Shown: positions 36,773 through 45,882, counted from the stretch's first letter. The stretch is 64,000 bases of DNA from Bacillus sp. FJAT-22090 (GCF_007676755.1 NZ_VEBK01000003.1:186001-250000); one strand, 5' to 3'. Made by a program: numbers and translations. Notes: generated from the letters alone by a model not told the origin.

Positions 36773-38026
36773 TTAGACCACCTCCATATTCGTTTTGTCA
36801 GTATCTTCGATTGTTCCATCACTATTGATAAACTCGTTGTCACCAGATAGTGCACCAATTAGTGCGCCTCGAATAATTATTCCTAATAGCTTTTTATCGT
36901 CATTTATGACTGCAACTGGAATAGATGCAGTTGAGACTATATCAAATAATTCATTCAGTAGAGTATCTGGGGAAATCATTGGGAGGTCTTTGATTAGTAC
37001 ATCTTTCAATGTCTTTTCTGTTTCCGACGCTGTTGCAGCATCTTGTGCAGTTACCGCTCCCATTAAACGGTTACTTTTATCTACCACGTATATAGAAGAA
37101 ATCCCTAGTTGTTTCATTAATCGAAGTGCGACTCGAGGTCCTCTGTCAATTTGTACCGTATCCGCTTGTTTCATAATATGTCCTGCTGTCAATACTTTGG
37201 CTAAGTCCACATCCTCAACAAAGCGTTCTACGTACTCATTGGAAGGACTCATTAATATTTCTTCAGGTGTTCCAATTTGAACGATTTCTCCGTCCTTCAT
37301 CAATGCGATGCGGTCCCCTATTCGAAGGGCCTCATCTAAATCATGGGTGATAAAAATAAATGTTTTCCCCATATCACTATGAAGCTGGAGGAGTTCATTT
37401 TGCATATCTTTCCGAATAAGGGGATCGAGTGCACTAAAAGCTTCATCCATCAACAGTATATCTGGATCATTAGCTAATGCTCTTGCAAGTCCCACGCGTT
37501 GTTGCATTCCGCCGCTCAGTTGGTTTGGGTATTGATCTTCATATCCTCCAAGACCAACAAGCTTTAATGATTCTATAGCTTTCATTCGGCGCTGGTCTTT
37601 TGATACACCTTGAATTTCCAAACCATACTCGGTATTTTCAACAATAGTCTTATGTGGAAAAAGAGCAAAATTTTGAAAAACCATTCCTATTTTTTTTCTT
37701 CTCACATTTCGTAACTGCTCTTTGTTCATCTGCACAATGTCTTCCCCGTCCAGTAAGATTTGCCCTACTGTCGGATCGATCAATCTGTTTAACATCCTAA
37801 CCAAAGTAGATTTACCGCTTCCTGAAAGGCCCATAATGACAAAGATTTCACCATCGTTTACATCGAAAGTTACATTTTTAACACCTACAGTTGCTCCAGT
37901 TGCTTTCAAAATATCATTTTTCGATTTTCCTTCTTTTAGAAGCTGTACTGCTCGCTTCATATTTTTTCCAAATACTTTCGTAGTATCTTTTACCACGATT
38001 TTTTTCTTGATATTTTGTTCGCTCAT
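36773..38026 (-). CDS. opuAA: Glycine betaine ABC transporter, ATPase with CBS domains
   Basis: 417 residues from the ATG at 38026, behind TTAGGAGTG. Walker A GLSGSGKST, signature LSGGMQQRVGLARAL, Walker B ILLMDEAFSALDP and H-loop FITHDLDEA are all intact. Residues about 285-400 form two CBS domains (IYVVDKSNRLMGAVT and VAVINDDKKLLGIIIR), which in OpuA of lactic bacteria sense ionic strength or cyclic di-AMP. The C-terminus is acidic (SDGTIEDTDKTNMEVV), also like OpuA. First gene of the operon; control region shared with gbsR. Confidence 0.94.
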   Translation of the reverse strand: MSEQNIKKKIVVKDTTKVFGKNMKRAVQLLKEGKSKNDILKATGATVGVKNVTFDVNDGEIFVIMGLSGSGKSTLVRMLNRLIDPTVGQILLDGEDIVQMNKEQLRNVRRKKIGMVFQNFALFPHKTIVENTEYGLEIQGVSKDQRRMKAIESLKLVGLGGYEDQYPNQLSGGMQQRVGLARALANDPDILLMDEAFSALDPLIRKDMQNELLQLHSDMGKTFIFITHDLDEALRIGDRIALMKDGEIVQIGTPEEILMSPSNEYVERFVEDVDLAKVLTAGHIMKQADTVQIDRGPRVALRLMKQLGISSIYVVDKSNRLMGAVTAQDAATASETEKTLKDVLIKDLPMISPDTLLNELFDIVSTASIPVAVINDDKKLLGIIIRGALIGALSGDNEFINSDGTIEDTDKTNMEVV

Positions 38027-38116
38027 ACACTCACTCCTAACCGTCCAAATAAATGAACACCTAATCATTATATATGTAATCATTTTGTAATACAACCGTA
38101 AAAACTTTTTCTATAG

Positions 38117-38140
38117 TTTGTACAGTAAAAACTGTACAAA
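38117..38140. promoter_or_regulatory. Inverted repeat over the opuA promoter (GbsR operator candidate)
   Basis: A perfect 10-bp inverted repeat TTTGTACAGT / ACTGTACAAA separated by AAAA. On the minus strand, TTGTAC inside one arm could serve as the -35 element, with TATAGA 18 bases later as the -10, so a protein bound here would block opuA transcription. It lies 91 bases from the opuAA start. Confidence 0.6.
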
Positions 38141-38185
38141 AATTGTATAAAAAAATTGCTTTTTGTCGAAGGATATAATACATTT

Positions 38186-38225
38186 AATTTAAATCAGAGG
38201 AAGTACACTCCCTCTGATTTAAATT
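38186..38225. promoter_or_regulatory. Second inverted repeat, gbsR leader
   Basis: A perfect 15-bp inverted repeat (AATTTAAATCAGAGG / CCTCTGATTTAAATT) with a 10-base spacer lies 38 bases upstream of gbsR. It may be an operator for autoregulation or an RNA hairpin in the leader; there is no T run, so it is not an ordinary terminator. Confidence 0.5.
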
Positions 38226-38262
38226 ATCTGATAGAAGCTGGTTTCAGTGGAGGGAAGACGTA

Positions 38263-38823
38263 ATGGAAGGTAACGAAAAACTCGAAAAAGCTCGAGAGCG
38301 AGTCATCGAGACAATTGCACAAAATATACACCTATACGGTTTGGTACCTTCTGCAGGTAGACAGTATGGAATGATGTTTTTTCAAAATGAACCACTAACA
38401 TTGGACGATATGACAGAAAAGCTTGGCATGAGTAAGACAAGTATGAGCACATCTGTCCGAGCTTTGTCCGATTTAAAATTAGTCGAACGTGCCTGGAAAA
38501 GAGGAGTTCGAAAAGATTTATATAAAGTTACGGATGATTGGTATCAAAGTTTCATTGATCTGTTTTCAATCAAATGGCGAAGATCTGTAACACTTCATCA
38601 AGTTGCGATAAAAAAGTCACTAGCTGAGCTAGAAGAACTATCAAAAGATCCAGCAGTAAGTGGAGAATTATTAGAAGAAGTTCAGGTAGACATCGAGAAA
38701 TTGAAGTATATTAAAAACTATTACGAATGGCTTGATCGTTTAGTTGATGCATTTGAAGACCAAAAGATTTTTGAACTTGTTCCAATTGTAAACGAATCAG
38801 AAAACAGTGATCCTACTGATTGA
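38263..38823 (+). CDS. gbsR: GbsR/MarR-family choline/betaine-type repressor
   Basis: 186 residues. GbsR-family marks: IHLYGLVPSAGRQYGMMFF near residue 25, winged helix LTLDDMTEKLGMSKTSMSTSVRALSDLKLVERAW, KDLYKVTDDWYQSFIDLF near 85. GbsR and its relatives OpcR and OpuAR repress compatible-solute genes and respond to choline or osmotic conditions. The start is behind GGAGGGAAG. Divergent from opuA, so it most likely represses this importer. Which ligand it senses cannot be told from sequence. Confidence 0.9.
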   Translation: MEGNEKLEKARERVIETIAQNIHLYGLVPSAGRQYGMMFFQNEPLTLDDMTEKLGMSKTSMSTSVRALSDLKLVERAWKRGVRKDLYKVTDDWYQSFIDLFSIKWRRSVTLHQVAIKKSLAELEELSKDPAVSGELLEEVQVDIEKLKYIKNYYEWLDRLVDAFEDQKIFELVPIVNESENSDPTD

Positions 38824-38837
38824 TTAGGTCAAATAAT

Positions 38838-38880
38838 AAAAGGTACTGCGTTCGGAGGGTTCTCCTAAGCAGTACCTTTT
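38838..38880. terminator. Terminator between gbsR and ykuI
   Basis: Stem AAAAGGTACTGC / GCAGTACCTTTT with an inner GGAG/CTCC hairpin; it reaches the last base of the convergent ykuI-like gene. Confidence 0.8.
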
Positions 38881-40085
38881 CATTTGAATATATTATGTTT
38901 GTATAAATAATCATACGAAATATCAATAAATAAATATTCATTCACATTTACTGGTATAGAAAATGTACGTGTCATTTCTCCGGTATCAATATCGCTATAT
39001 ACGTCCGAAAAAACGCCATTTTGATCATTACGCATTGTAATGATTGTTTTTAAAAAGTATGGACGCCAGCTCCAATTTTTATTAATTGCATCTTCCTGAA
39101 CTTGCCATTTCCCATTGATACGCATAATATTAGGAGATTTTTGAAAGCCTTCCTCATCACAAATATAAAGACGGAAAGTATAGCCATCAAGTTCATTCGC
39201 AAGTGCAAGTAACTGCACTATATTATCACTCGCAGGCTTTACACTCTGCACAGACTTTTCCAATATATTCCGCAACACTTTTAATGCATTGTAGTTTTCT
39301 TCAAGTAATCGTATTTCCGCAGTAATAAATTGCTGACATCTTTCCTTGAAACTTTTTTTCAACAGATCATATGCAATAGTTTCAGTGTGAGCATCGGCCA
39401 AATATTTACCTTGATAAAAACGACCACCATTTTTCCAAGCAAATTGAAGTTGATGGACACTATTAATTCCTTCAAATAGCATATTGGCACCGATTTTCCT
39501 TGCTAATGTACTAAGTGATGTAAATAGATCGTTTTGCACACCCCAAGATTCATAGCTTAGTTGCTCAATATTTAATTTCAAAATATTGGGTTCAAGCATT
39601 TTAATATGATCAAAATGACTTTCGGAACCTACTTGATTGATGGCTATTTTCATACCATATGTTTGGAAATAACGAATAGTTTTACTCAGCTGATCAAATC
39701 CTCCTTTAAAATCATGCTCAGAAATCATAAGGACGATTCTTGTCAGCTCTTTTTCAGCAATATATTCTTTTAATATATCAAAATAGCTTTCACCACGATC
39801 GATTACTAATAACTCGGCATTGCATGGTAAATAAATATCAAATTTTCCCTTTTCCATCACTAGCTGAGAGAGTGCTGCGCGCCAAATTTTATGTTCTATA
39901 TCTACTCGATACTCTTCAGGAATCTCCTCATCATAAACAAATGAACATAAGTTTACAAGTTCTTCATTATAGACAAGCTTACCAGAGACTTCATACGCAA
40001 CGACCACATGCTCGTCTGCACTAAAAATTGGTTGAAAGTACACCTTTAGTCGCTCTAAATTTGTTAGTACTTCAATTGCATCCAT
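38880..40085 (-). CDS. ykuI: YkuI-like EAL-domain protein, degenerate active site
   Basis: 401 residues with an EAL domain (1-245), helical linker and the PAS-like YkuI C-terminal domain (about 300-395: WSWRPYFLKTI, FSDVYSDIDTGEM). Some EAL ligands remain (Glu32, Asn89, Glu123, Lys170, Glu205, Gln225). However, the DDFGTG motif reads NQVGSE (Asn150-Gln151), the KID motif reads KLN, and EAL itself is EVSGK. It should therefore bind rather than hydrolyse cyclic di-GMP, if it binds it at all. B. subtilis YkuI is itself reported inactive in isolation. ATG at 40085 behind AGGGGG. Confidence 0.87.
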   Translation of the reverse strand: MDAIEVLTNLERLKVYFQPIFSADEHVVVAYEVSGKLVYNEELVNLCSFVYDEEIPEEYRVDIEHKIWRAALSQLVMEKGKFDIYLPCNAELLVIDRGESYFDILKEYIAEKELTRIVLMISEHDFKGGFDQLSKTIRYFQTYGMKIAINQVGSESHFDHIKMLEPNILKLNIEQLSYESWGVQNDLFTSLSTLARKIGANMLFEGINSVHQLQFAWKNGGRFYQGKYLADAHTETIAYDLLKKSFKERCQQFITAEIRLLEENYNALKVLRNILEKSVQSVKPASDNIVQLLALANELDGYTFRLYICDEEGFQKSPNIMRINGKWQVQEDAINKNWSWRPYFLKTIITMRNDQNGVFSDVYSDIDTGEMTRTFSIPVNVNEYLFIDISYDYLYKHNIFK

Positions 40086-40225
40086 CCTTGAAACCCCCTA
40101 AAACGATTGACCATAACAGTAACCATATTCTATTTAAAATATATTATTCTCTCTACATGATATGCTGACAAAGATGAATATGCAAACGTACTTGTTAAAG
40201 GGAATACAAACTAGGGGAATCTAAA

Positions 40226-40255
40226 AAAGATGAGTCCCAAGGCTGACTCATCTTT
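40226..40255 (-). terminator. Terminator after LysM-3D gene
   Basis: Stem AAAGATGAGTC / GACTCATCTTT with an 8-base loop and further Ts on the minus strand. Confidence 0.85.
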
Positions 40256-40263
40256 CCAAACTC

Positions 40264-41001
40264 TTAATCTAAAATTTTTATATGAACGTTTTTTTGTCCC
40301 CAGTTGACTGCTTCTTGCTTTGTAGCCATGAAGATATCAATTTTTTTTCCTTTAATTGATCCGCCAGTATCTCCTGCAATCGCTTCCCCATAACCTTCTA
40401 CCCAAACACGTGAGCCAAGTGGAATGATAGATGGATCTACTGAAATGACTTTTTTAGTTGGGTTTGCACGTAAATCGATTCCTGTCGATGTTATTCCAGA
40501 GCATCCTTCGCAGCTTGCGGTATACGCAGTTGAAGAAACAGTAAATTCCTTATTAGCTACTGAGGTGGGCTGTGTAACAGGCGATTTCGATTGTTGCACA
40601 GAAGTTGTTGTAGCTGCGCTCACTTTAGGTTGCACAGTCTTCTTCCCTTTAAGTACTAATTCATCTCCAGGAAAAATTAGGTCACTAGTAAGTTGATTAT
40701 TTTTCATTAATTCATCTACAGATAAGTTATTTTCTTGGGCGATCTCAAAAAGCGTGTCTCCTGTAACAACTTTATATGTTTCAAGTAATTCCTCTATCTT
40801 TAACTGTTGTGATGGGTATATGACAGTCGAGTCCAAGTTATTCCATTCTTGCAAATCTTGCACACTCACTTTCATCTCATTTGCAATGGACCAAAGTGAA
40901 TCTCCTTTTTCTACCGTATGTATAGTGGAAGCAAATGCGTGGCTTGTTGCTCCTACTGAAAATGTAGCAATTGCTGTTAATGCAATAATATGTTTCTTCA
41001 T
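40264..41001 (-). CDS. Secreted LysM-LysM-3D domain cell-wall protein (YocH type)
   Basis: 245 residues. Signal peptide with likely cleavage after AFA (residue 24). Two LysM peptidoglycan-binding domains (about 26-68, HTVEKGDSLWSIANEM; and 76-117, YKVVTGDTLFEIAQE), a Ser/Thr/Gln-rich linker, then a 3D domain (152-245) with GDTGG at 210-214 and KIDIFM with Asp222, the acidic residues that name the domain. Such proteins act as lytic transglycosylase-like muralytic enzymes. B. subtilis YocH is controlled by WalR; I see no clear WalR box here. Neighbour of the amino-sugar recycling cluster. Confidence 0.9.
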   Translation of the reverse strand: MKKHIIALTAIATFSVGATSHAFASTIHTVEKGDSLWSIANEMKVSVQDLQEWNNLDSTVIYPSQQLKIEELLETYKVVTGDTLFEIAQENNLSVDELMKNNQLTSDLIFPGDELVLKGKKTVQPKVSAATTTSVQQSKSPVTQPTSVANKEFTVSSTAYTASCEGCSGITSTGIDLRANPTKKVISVDPSIIPLGSRVWVEGYGEAIAGDTGGSIKGKKIDIFMATKQEAVNWGQKNVHIKILD

Positions 41002-41157
41002 AAGATGTGTTCCTCCCTTTCACTAACGACACCTAGTTTAACATCTCAAGATGTCAGTAGCGTTTCAAAACGATGAAAAGGAGGTATCAAATATATTACA
41101 TCTACACCTAATTACTGCAATAAGTTAACATCATTTTGAAAAAGAGGATTGTATTTA

Positions 41158-41853
41158 TCAGAAACTCAAGTCCGTCAGTACGATTACATTTGGATGGTCA
41201 CAAAGGCTTGTTACTGGAATTTCCTCTGTTATCTCCCCTTTTAGTATTGCTTCAATCGGAGCTCTCTTTTTCTCACCAACCGCTATTAATAAAATACAAT
41301 TGGCACGCAATATAGAGGAAATACCCATTGTTATTGCTTTTTTGGGCACTTCATCTAGAGTATTAAAAAAACGTGCATTAGCTTCCCTAGTGGAGGAAGT
41401 TAACTCTACTACATGAGTTTTACTAGAAAATGCAGTTCCTGGTTCATTAAAGCCAATATGGCCGTTCTCTCCAACCCCCAATAGCTGGAAGTCTACTATG
41501 CATGAGTTTAATAACTCTTCATAACGATACGCCTCTTTTTGAATATCTTCCGCTTCCCCATTTGGTAAACTTGTTTTTCGGAAAGGCTTAGAGTCGAAAA
41601 GGTGTTTTTTCATAAATGACTGATAACTTTCCTGATGATCTTGAGGTATACCAACATATTCATCTAAATTAAAGCTTCGACAATTAGTAAAATCTAACTC
41701 GCTTTCCCTTAGCTTTTTATAGAGCGGGATCATGGTCCCACCCGTCGCAAGCCCAAACGTATTAGAGCCTTTTTTTAAATGATCAGCCATAATATCAACT
41801 GCGTGATTGTATAATGTGTCTAGATTTTTAATTACTTCCAATTTTATAGCCAT
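41158..41853 (-). CDS. nagB: Glucosamine-6-phosphate deaminase
   Basis: 231 residues, the short Bacillus type without the allosteric C-terminus of the E. coli enzyme. Converts glucosamine-6-phosphate to fructose-6-phosphate and ammonia. Motifs: FGLATGGTMIPLYKKL (phosphate binding), SFNLDEYVGI, and GVGENGHIGFNEPG with the catalytic Asp/His region. It starts one base past the upstream kinase stop, behind GAGGTG. Last step of the GlcNAc/MurNAc pathway encoded here. Confidence 0.94.
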   Translation of the reverse strand: MAIKLEVIKNLDTLYNHAVDIMADHLKKGSNTFGLATGGTMIPLYKKLRESELDFTNCRSFNLDEYVGIPQDHQESYQSFMKKHLFDSKPFRKTSLPNGEAEDIQKEAYRYEELLNSCIVDFQLLGVGENGHIGFNEPGTAFSSKTHVVELTSSTREANARFFNTLDEVPKKAITMGISSILRANCILLIAVGEKKRAPIEAILKGEITEEIPVTSLCDHPNVIVLTDLSF

Positions 41854-41854
41854 T

Positions 41855-42835
41855 CTACACCTCTATTAGATAGTTTTGAACAAATGAATCTACAAAATCT
41901 TCGTGCAACAAAACGCCTAATGCGTTTAACCCACCTATTACAGCTCCACCAATAGGCTCCAATCTTACTGATTTCACTTCAAATGGTAGCCCCTCATCTT
42001 TTACTAATTGCTTAAGCTCTTGAGTAAATAGGGACACATTTGACAATACACCTCCAGCTAACACAACTGGTATAGTCCCTCGTTCCCAGAACATCCTTCT
42101 ATAACACGCTTTGATGGAATAAAAAAATTTATGACATACATCATTTAAAATATCCTTTGCCACTTTGTCACCTTTTTCAACGGCACGAATAACGTAAACA
42201 CTTAAAGGCGATATAATTACTCTCGGATGTTCATTGGAATATATATTGTCAATGATTTGCGGCACATTTTCTACTTTAAAATGTTGTAACAAGTAGTTTG
42301 TAAGCAATGTGTTGGCTGCCCTGCCATCATATGCCTGGAATACCGCTTGCAGTGCTCGAACACCTAAATCATAACCGCTTCCTTCATCATCGAATAAATA
42401 TCCCCAACCACCTACTCGAACATATGAATGATGTTGGTCATAGCCCATTGTTATGGCACCAGTCCCGGCTATTTGTACGATACCTTCTTGCCCTAATGTC
42501 CCCGCATACAATGCGATTAAAGCATCATTCTCAATGACAATCGGAATTCCTTTTTTTATATAATCTTGAACGATAGCTTCTACAATTGATTCATAGTTTT
42601 TTTCTTTTACCCCCGCCATGCCAGCAAAGCAAATTTGAACTGAAGCTAAAGCTTCTTCATTTTGTGATCGTAAGTTTTGCAATAACCCATACATTGTTTT
42701 TTCAAACTCGTGTCTTTCAATAGCTGTAGGATTACTACGAGGAGCTACTACTTTCGCATACACATTACCAAATTCATCACTAATAACTGCTACAGTTGAC
42801 GTACCACCGCCATCAATTGCTAAAACATTCATCAT
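41855..42835 (-). CDS. BadF/BadG-type amino-sugar kinase (NagK/MurK-like)
   Basis: 326 residues from the ATG pair at 42835, behind GGAAGGGG. ASKHA-fold ATPase: NVLAIDGGGTSTVAV at the N-terminus, VQIAGTGAITMGY near 110, GGWGYLFDDEGSGYDLG near 130 and VVLAGGVLSN near 270. Members in Firmicutes phosphorylate N-acetylglucosamine and/or N-acetylmuramic acid. Operon with nagB. Useful for free sugars released inside the cell after the phospho-disaccharide is cut by MupG. Which of the two sugars is preferred cannot be told. Confidence 0.85.
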   Translation of the reverse strand: MMNVLAIDGGGTSTVAVISDEFGNVYAKVVAPRSNPTAIERHEFEKTMYGLLQNLRSQNEEALASVQICFAGMAGVKEKNYESIVEAIVQDYIKKGIPIVIENDALIALYAGTLGQEGIVQIAGTGAITMGYDQHHSYVRVGGWGYLFDDEGSGYDLGVRALQAVFQAYDGRAANTLLTNYLLQHFKVENVPQIIDNIYSNEHPRVIISPLSVYVIRAVEKGDKVAKDILNDVCHKFFYSIKACYRRMFWERGTIPVVLAGGVLSNVSLFTQELKQLVKDEGLPFEVKSVRLEPIGGAVIGGLNALGVLLHEDFVDSFVQNYLIEV

Positions 42836-42897
42836 CTCTCCCCTTCCTATTGCTACTTTTTGTATAAGAAAAACGTAAGCTCCCTTTAAAATCAAAA

Positions 42898-43095
42898 CCT
42901 GTATTTAGCGTTTTCGAAGTGTTTTGGGAAGACTCATGCTATAAAGATAACCAATTTTTTTAAGAGCTGTTGATCATGACTGAAGTCATGATCAACAGCT
43001 CTTTTTTCGGTAATCCTATGGCGTTTGTCTGTCCGTCGCCCTTCTACAACTTTAGGAACAGGTTTCGTACTGCTTTTTGGAAGAAGAGAAGCGAC
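42898..43095. repeat. ~200-bp dispersed repeat with stable hairpin, copy 1
   Basis: About 80 percent similar by eye to the stretch at 54635-54830 in the same orientation. Its core is a 19-bp perfect stem (42962-42980 with 42985-43003) followed by TTTTTT, which would be a very strong terminator on the plus strand. A further hairpin (GCGACCGAA / TTCGGTCGC, 43117-43142) follows. Not coding. Confidence 0.8.
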
Positions 43096-43240
43096 ACTTC
43101 CCTACTCTTTGAAGAAGCGACCGAAGATACAATTTCGGTCGCACCCCACCTTCTCTATTAGGGAACACTTACTATTCGCTATCATTCCACCAAATACAAC
43201 AGATAGTACTAATCAACACATATATAAATGATTGAAGTGA

Positions 43241-43341
43241 AAGGCGACGACTCCTTCGGGCTGAATGAGACAGATGAACCATCACAGCGTACCCGCAGGG
43301 GCAGTGATGGTTCATCGCTCACCCCGCGGAAAGCGTTCGCC
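43241..43341. repeat. Palindromic intergenic repeat, copy 2 (inverted)
   Basis: Reverse orientation relative to the copy at 29151. It keeps the GGGGTGAG and CGCTTTCC blocks (as complement, CTCACCCCGCGGAAAGCG). Its central stem GATGAACCATCAC / GTGATGGTTCATC (43273-43285, 43304-43316) is perfect although its sequence differs from copy 1. Confidence 0.8.
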
Positions 43342-43478
43342 TGTAACGGAAATCAACCGTATGATAGAATCGTTTTTTTAACCGCAGAAACACTAGATTT
43401 ATGAAACGAAAAGTTATATACTTTCTTCGTTTTTTTAAAGATTGGGCGAATGACCGTTGGCTCAATCCTTCACTATGA

Positions 43479-44570
43479 TCAATTAAGTGATTTGATAAAA
43501 CCAAATGACTCCCAAGGTTCAATTCGCTCTAGTAGAAAACGTTCCTCCGAAACTACTTTGCCGACAATATTTGAATAACCCGAATTCGGCATAGCTTTTA
43601 AGGCTACTTGTAACTCTCCCTTATAACGAACATCCAACTCGTTATCAATCGTTATATCCCCTTGCATAATATCGTCTGTATCATGTGCTGGAAAGGATTC
43701 ATTTTTATATTTTACACGAGATTGCGTACTACGAATTACATATTCAGAGACATCACCACGATTAAAATGGGATTCATCGAAGATCACTTTTTCCTCCAAA
43801 CTAGTTGTCTCTGGAGATGTTACCACCGTCAACTCTAGCTTACTGCGATTCAATCTCCCTAACGCTTTTAGCTCTTCCCCCGAAGCATACATATTGCCTA
43901 TGATTAAATCATCAATTAAGCCTGTATGCCATAAGTCTTTTGCTTGAACAGTGATGGGTAGATGACGATGTTCCTCCAATGTTGGCAATCCATATAAAGT
44001 CTCTTCCCAAGGGCCAAACTTTGCATATCCAGAAGAAATCATAGCAGCTGTCCGAATATGATTATCTTTAAATAGCTTAGAAGAATCTAAAAAATGCTTT
44101 CGCGAAAGACCTGTATACTGCCTTGGATAGAAATTATGACACCCGATAATATTTTCTCTATTCGGTTTATAGGATAAAATATTTTCTACATATTTCGTGC
44201 CATTACTAATATTTAACTCTACTTTTAAATTGGAAGCGTCCAATGACATGAACGCCTCCTCTTGTCCTGAGAACCCCATATCTAAACGTAAGGCATCTAA
44301 ATAATAATGTTCTTTTAGAGATGCAATATCCCGATACGTCAAACCTAATTCTTCAAACACTTGCGGTGCGATGTCCGCCGAAATCTCAAAGCCAAGTTTT
44401 TGTGCAAATTGATTGATTTGTTGTAGTTTTTCTCTTTCCTCATGGTTTGTTATGGACATTAGACAAGTAAAAATGCGATTAAAACCATTTTCATGTGCTA
44501 GTTGAATGTATTTCTGCATTTCTTCCAATGTGCTATGTTGAGGATAAATTGAAATTCCTAGCCTTCTCAT
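43479..44570 (-). CDS. mupG: 6-phospho-N-acetylmuramidase MupG (DUF871)
   Basis: 363 residues, the DUF871 family. MupG cleaves MurNAc-6-phosphate-GlcNAc, the product of PTS uptake of a cell-wall disaccharide, inside the cell. Marks: MRRLGISIYPQHSTLEEMQ, FTCLMSI near 35, RLDMGFSG near 95, the conserved HNFYPRQYTGLSRKHF near 145 and a C-terminal cyclophilin-like domain (from about 240). ATG at 44570 behind GGAGGTAA. Downstream of PTS genes with a 34-base gap. Downstream nagK is separated by 643 bp containing two repeats. Confidence 0.9.
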   Translation of the reverse strand: MRRLGISIYPQHSTLEEMQKYIQLAHENGFNRIFTCLMSITNHEEREKLQQINQFAQKLGFEISADIAPQVFEELGLTYRDIASLKEHYYLDALRLDMGFSGQEEAFMSLDASNLKVELNISNGTKYVENILSYKPNRENIIGCHNFYPRQYTGLSRKHFLDSSKLFKDNHIRTAAMISSGYAKFGPWEETLYGLPTLEEHRHLPITVQAKDLWHTGLIDDLIIGNMYASGEELKALGRLNRSKLELTVVTSPETTSLEEKVIFDESHFNRGDVSEYVIRSTQSRVKYKNESFPAHDTDDIMQGDITIDNELDVRYKGELQVALKAMPNSGYSNIVGKVVSEERFLLERIEPWESFGFIKSLN

Positions 44571-44604
44571 TATAATTACCTCCGTTTACCGCTCTTACAT
44601 ATAC

Positions 44605-45882
44605 TTATTTTGATGCTGCTGCTTTTTCTTGCTGCGCTTTTGCAGTACGATTTGCCATCGCAACAAAAGGTAAATAGATACAAACCGAAATAACGATTAG
44701 AAGTAAACTTAGTACTGCTCCTGCCCAAGATTGTGTAACTAAAAATCCATTAATGACAGGTGGTGTTGTCCAAGGTGCTGCAATTGTCGCTGCTGGAACC
44801 ATTCCCCACTTGGTTGCAAAGTAGGCAATAGATGCGTTTATCATTGGTGTTAATATAAATGGGATAAACAATACAGGGTTTAATACAATCGGTAACCCGA
44901 ATAATAATGGCTCATTGATATTGAAGAGACCTGGTCCTGCTGAGATTTTTCCTACCGTATTATATTGCTTATTCTTTCTGGCAATGATGAAAATTGCGAT
45001 AACTAGCGCTATAGTCGTACCTGATCCTCCCATATTAACAAACGCATCGAAAAACGGCTTGTTGATAATATACGGCGCTGTTTCTCCTGCTGTAATTGCT
45101 GCTACGTTTGCTTCAATTGCTGGTAAATTAATAGACTGCATAAATGGTTCAATGATATTTGCACCATGAACACCCAATGTCCATAAAAATACGGGAATAA
45201 ACGCTAAGATTAATGCTGCAGCCCATGTATTGGTCAAGCCCATAAATGGCTCTTGGATTGCTGTATAGAATGAACCAATAATGTCTGGAATATCAAATCC
45301 TGCAGAAATAATCGTACGGATTAAAGCAAATAAAGATACAGTGATAATAGCTGGAAGTAACGCCGCAAATGAACGGGATACCGCTGGCGGCACAGTGTCC
45401 GGCATTTTGATCAATAGTTTGCTATTACCTGATAAGCGAGAAAATAATTCAGACGATAACAAGGCTATTATGATGGCTACAAACAAACCGCCAGTTCCAG
45501 TTGATAATCCTGATAAACCACCTTCTCCAAAAGTACCGAAAGTCATGTAACTCGACAAACCAATAACTCCTGCTGACAGGCCGTCTTTGCCATAGCTTTT
45601 TGCCAATTGATAAGCAACACAGAAGGCCAATAACAGAGAGATTATACCAAATGTCGCTCCCCACATATTGCCTCCCCATTGCGTCCATGTACCATGATCC
45701 CAAATCGAATCTAGCGCATTTTGATACAATTTAACAGGCAAGTTATTGATCAATACCGCAAAAGAACCAATAATAGTAAGTGGCATAATTGCAATGAAGC
45801 CATCGCGAATGGCAACTAAATGACGCTGACTACCAATTCGTGATGCTACTGGTACAAAATGTTTCTCTAAAAAACTGAACAT
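44605..45882 (-). CDS. PTS sugar transporter EIIC, lactose/cellobiose family
   Basis: 425 residues, separate EIIC component. Marks: FVPVASRIGSQRHLVAIRDGF and IAIMPLTIIGSFAVLINNLP at the N-terminus, substrate-site motif GPGLFNINEPLLFGLPIVLNP near 315. About ten membrane segments. Usual substrates are beta-linked disaccharides (cellobiose, chitobiose); linkage to mupG suggests MurNAc-GlcNAc disaccharide, by inference. ATG at 45882 behind AAGGGGAG. Works with the IIA and IIB encoded just upstream. Confidence 0.92.
   Translation of the reverse strand: MFSFLEKHFVPVASRIGSQRHLVAIRDGFIAIMPLTIIGSFAVLINNLPVKLYQNALDSIWDHGTWTQWGGNMWGATFGIISLLLAFCVAYQLAKSYGKDGLSAGVIGLSSYMTFGTFGEGGLSGLSTGTGGLFVAIIIALLSSELFSRLSGNSKLLIKMPDTVPPAVSRSFAALLPAIITVSLFALIRTIISAGFDIPDIIGSFYTAIQEPFMGLTNTWAAALILAFIPVFLWTLGVHGANIIEPFMQSINLPAIEANVAAITAGETAPYIINKPFFDAFVNMGGSGTTIALVIAIFIIARKNKQYNTVGKISAGPGLFNINEPLLFGLPIVLNPVLFIPFILTPMINASIAYFATKWGMVPAATIAAPWTTPPVINGFLVTQSWAGAVLSLLLIVISVCIYLPFVAMANRTAKAQQEKAAASK

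Noticed and set aside
36795-37280. 161-codon open frame opposite opuAA
   Set aside because: Shadow of the strongly conserved ATPase gene; no start site and no family resemblance.
41002-41157. Cyclic di-AMP (ydaO) riboswitch or WalR box before the LysM-3D gene
   Set aside because: The leader is too short for the riboswitch and only half-matches to the WalR motif are visible.
42970-43231. Short plus-strand open frames
   Set aside because: They cover the hairpin repeat, and the other copy of that repeat does not keep the frame open.
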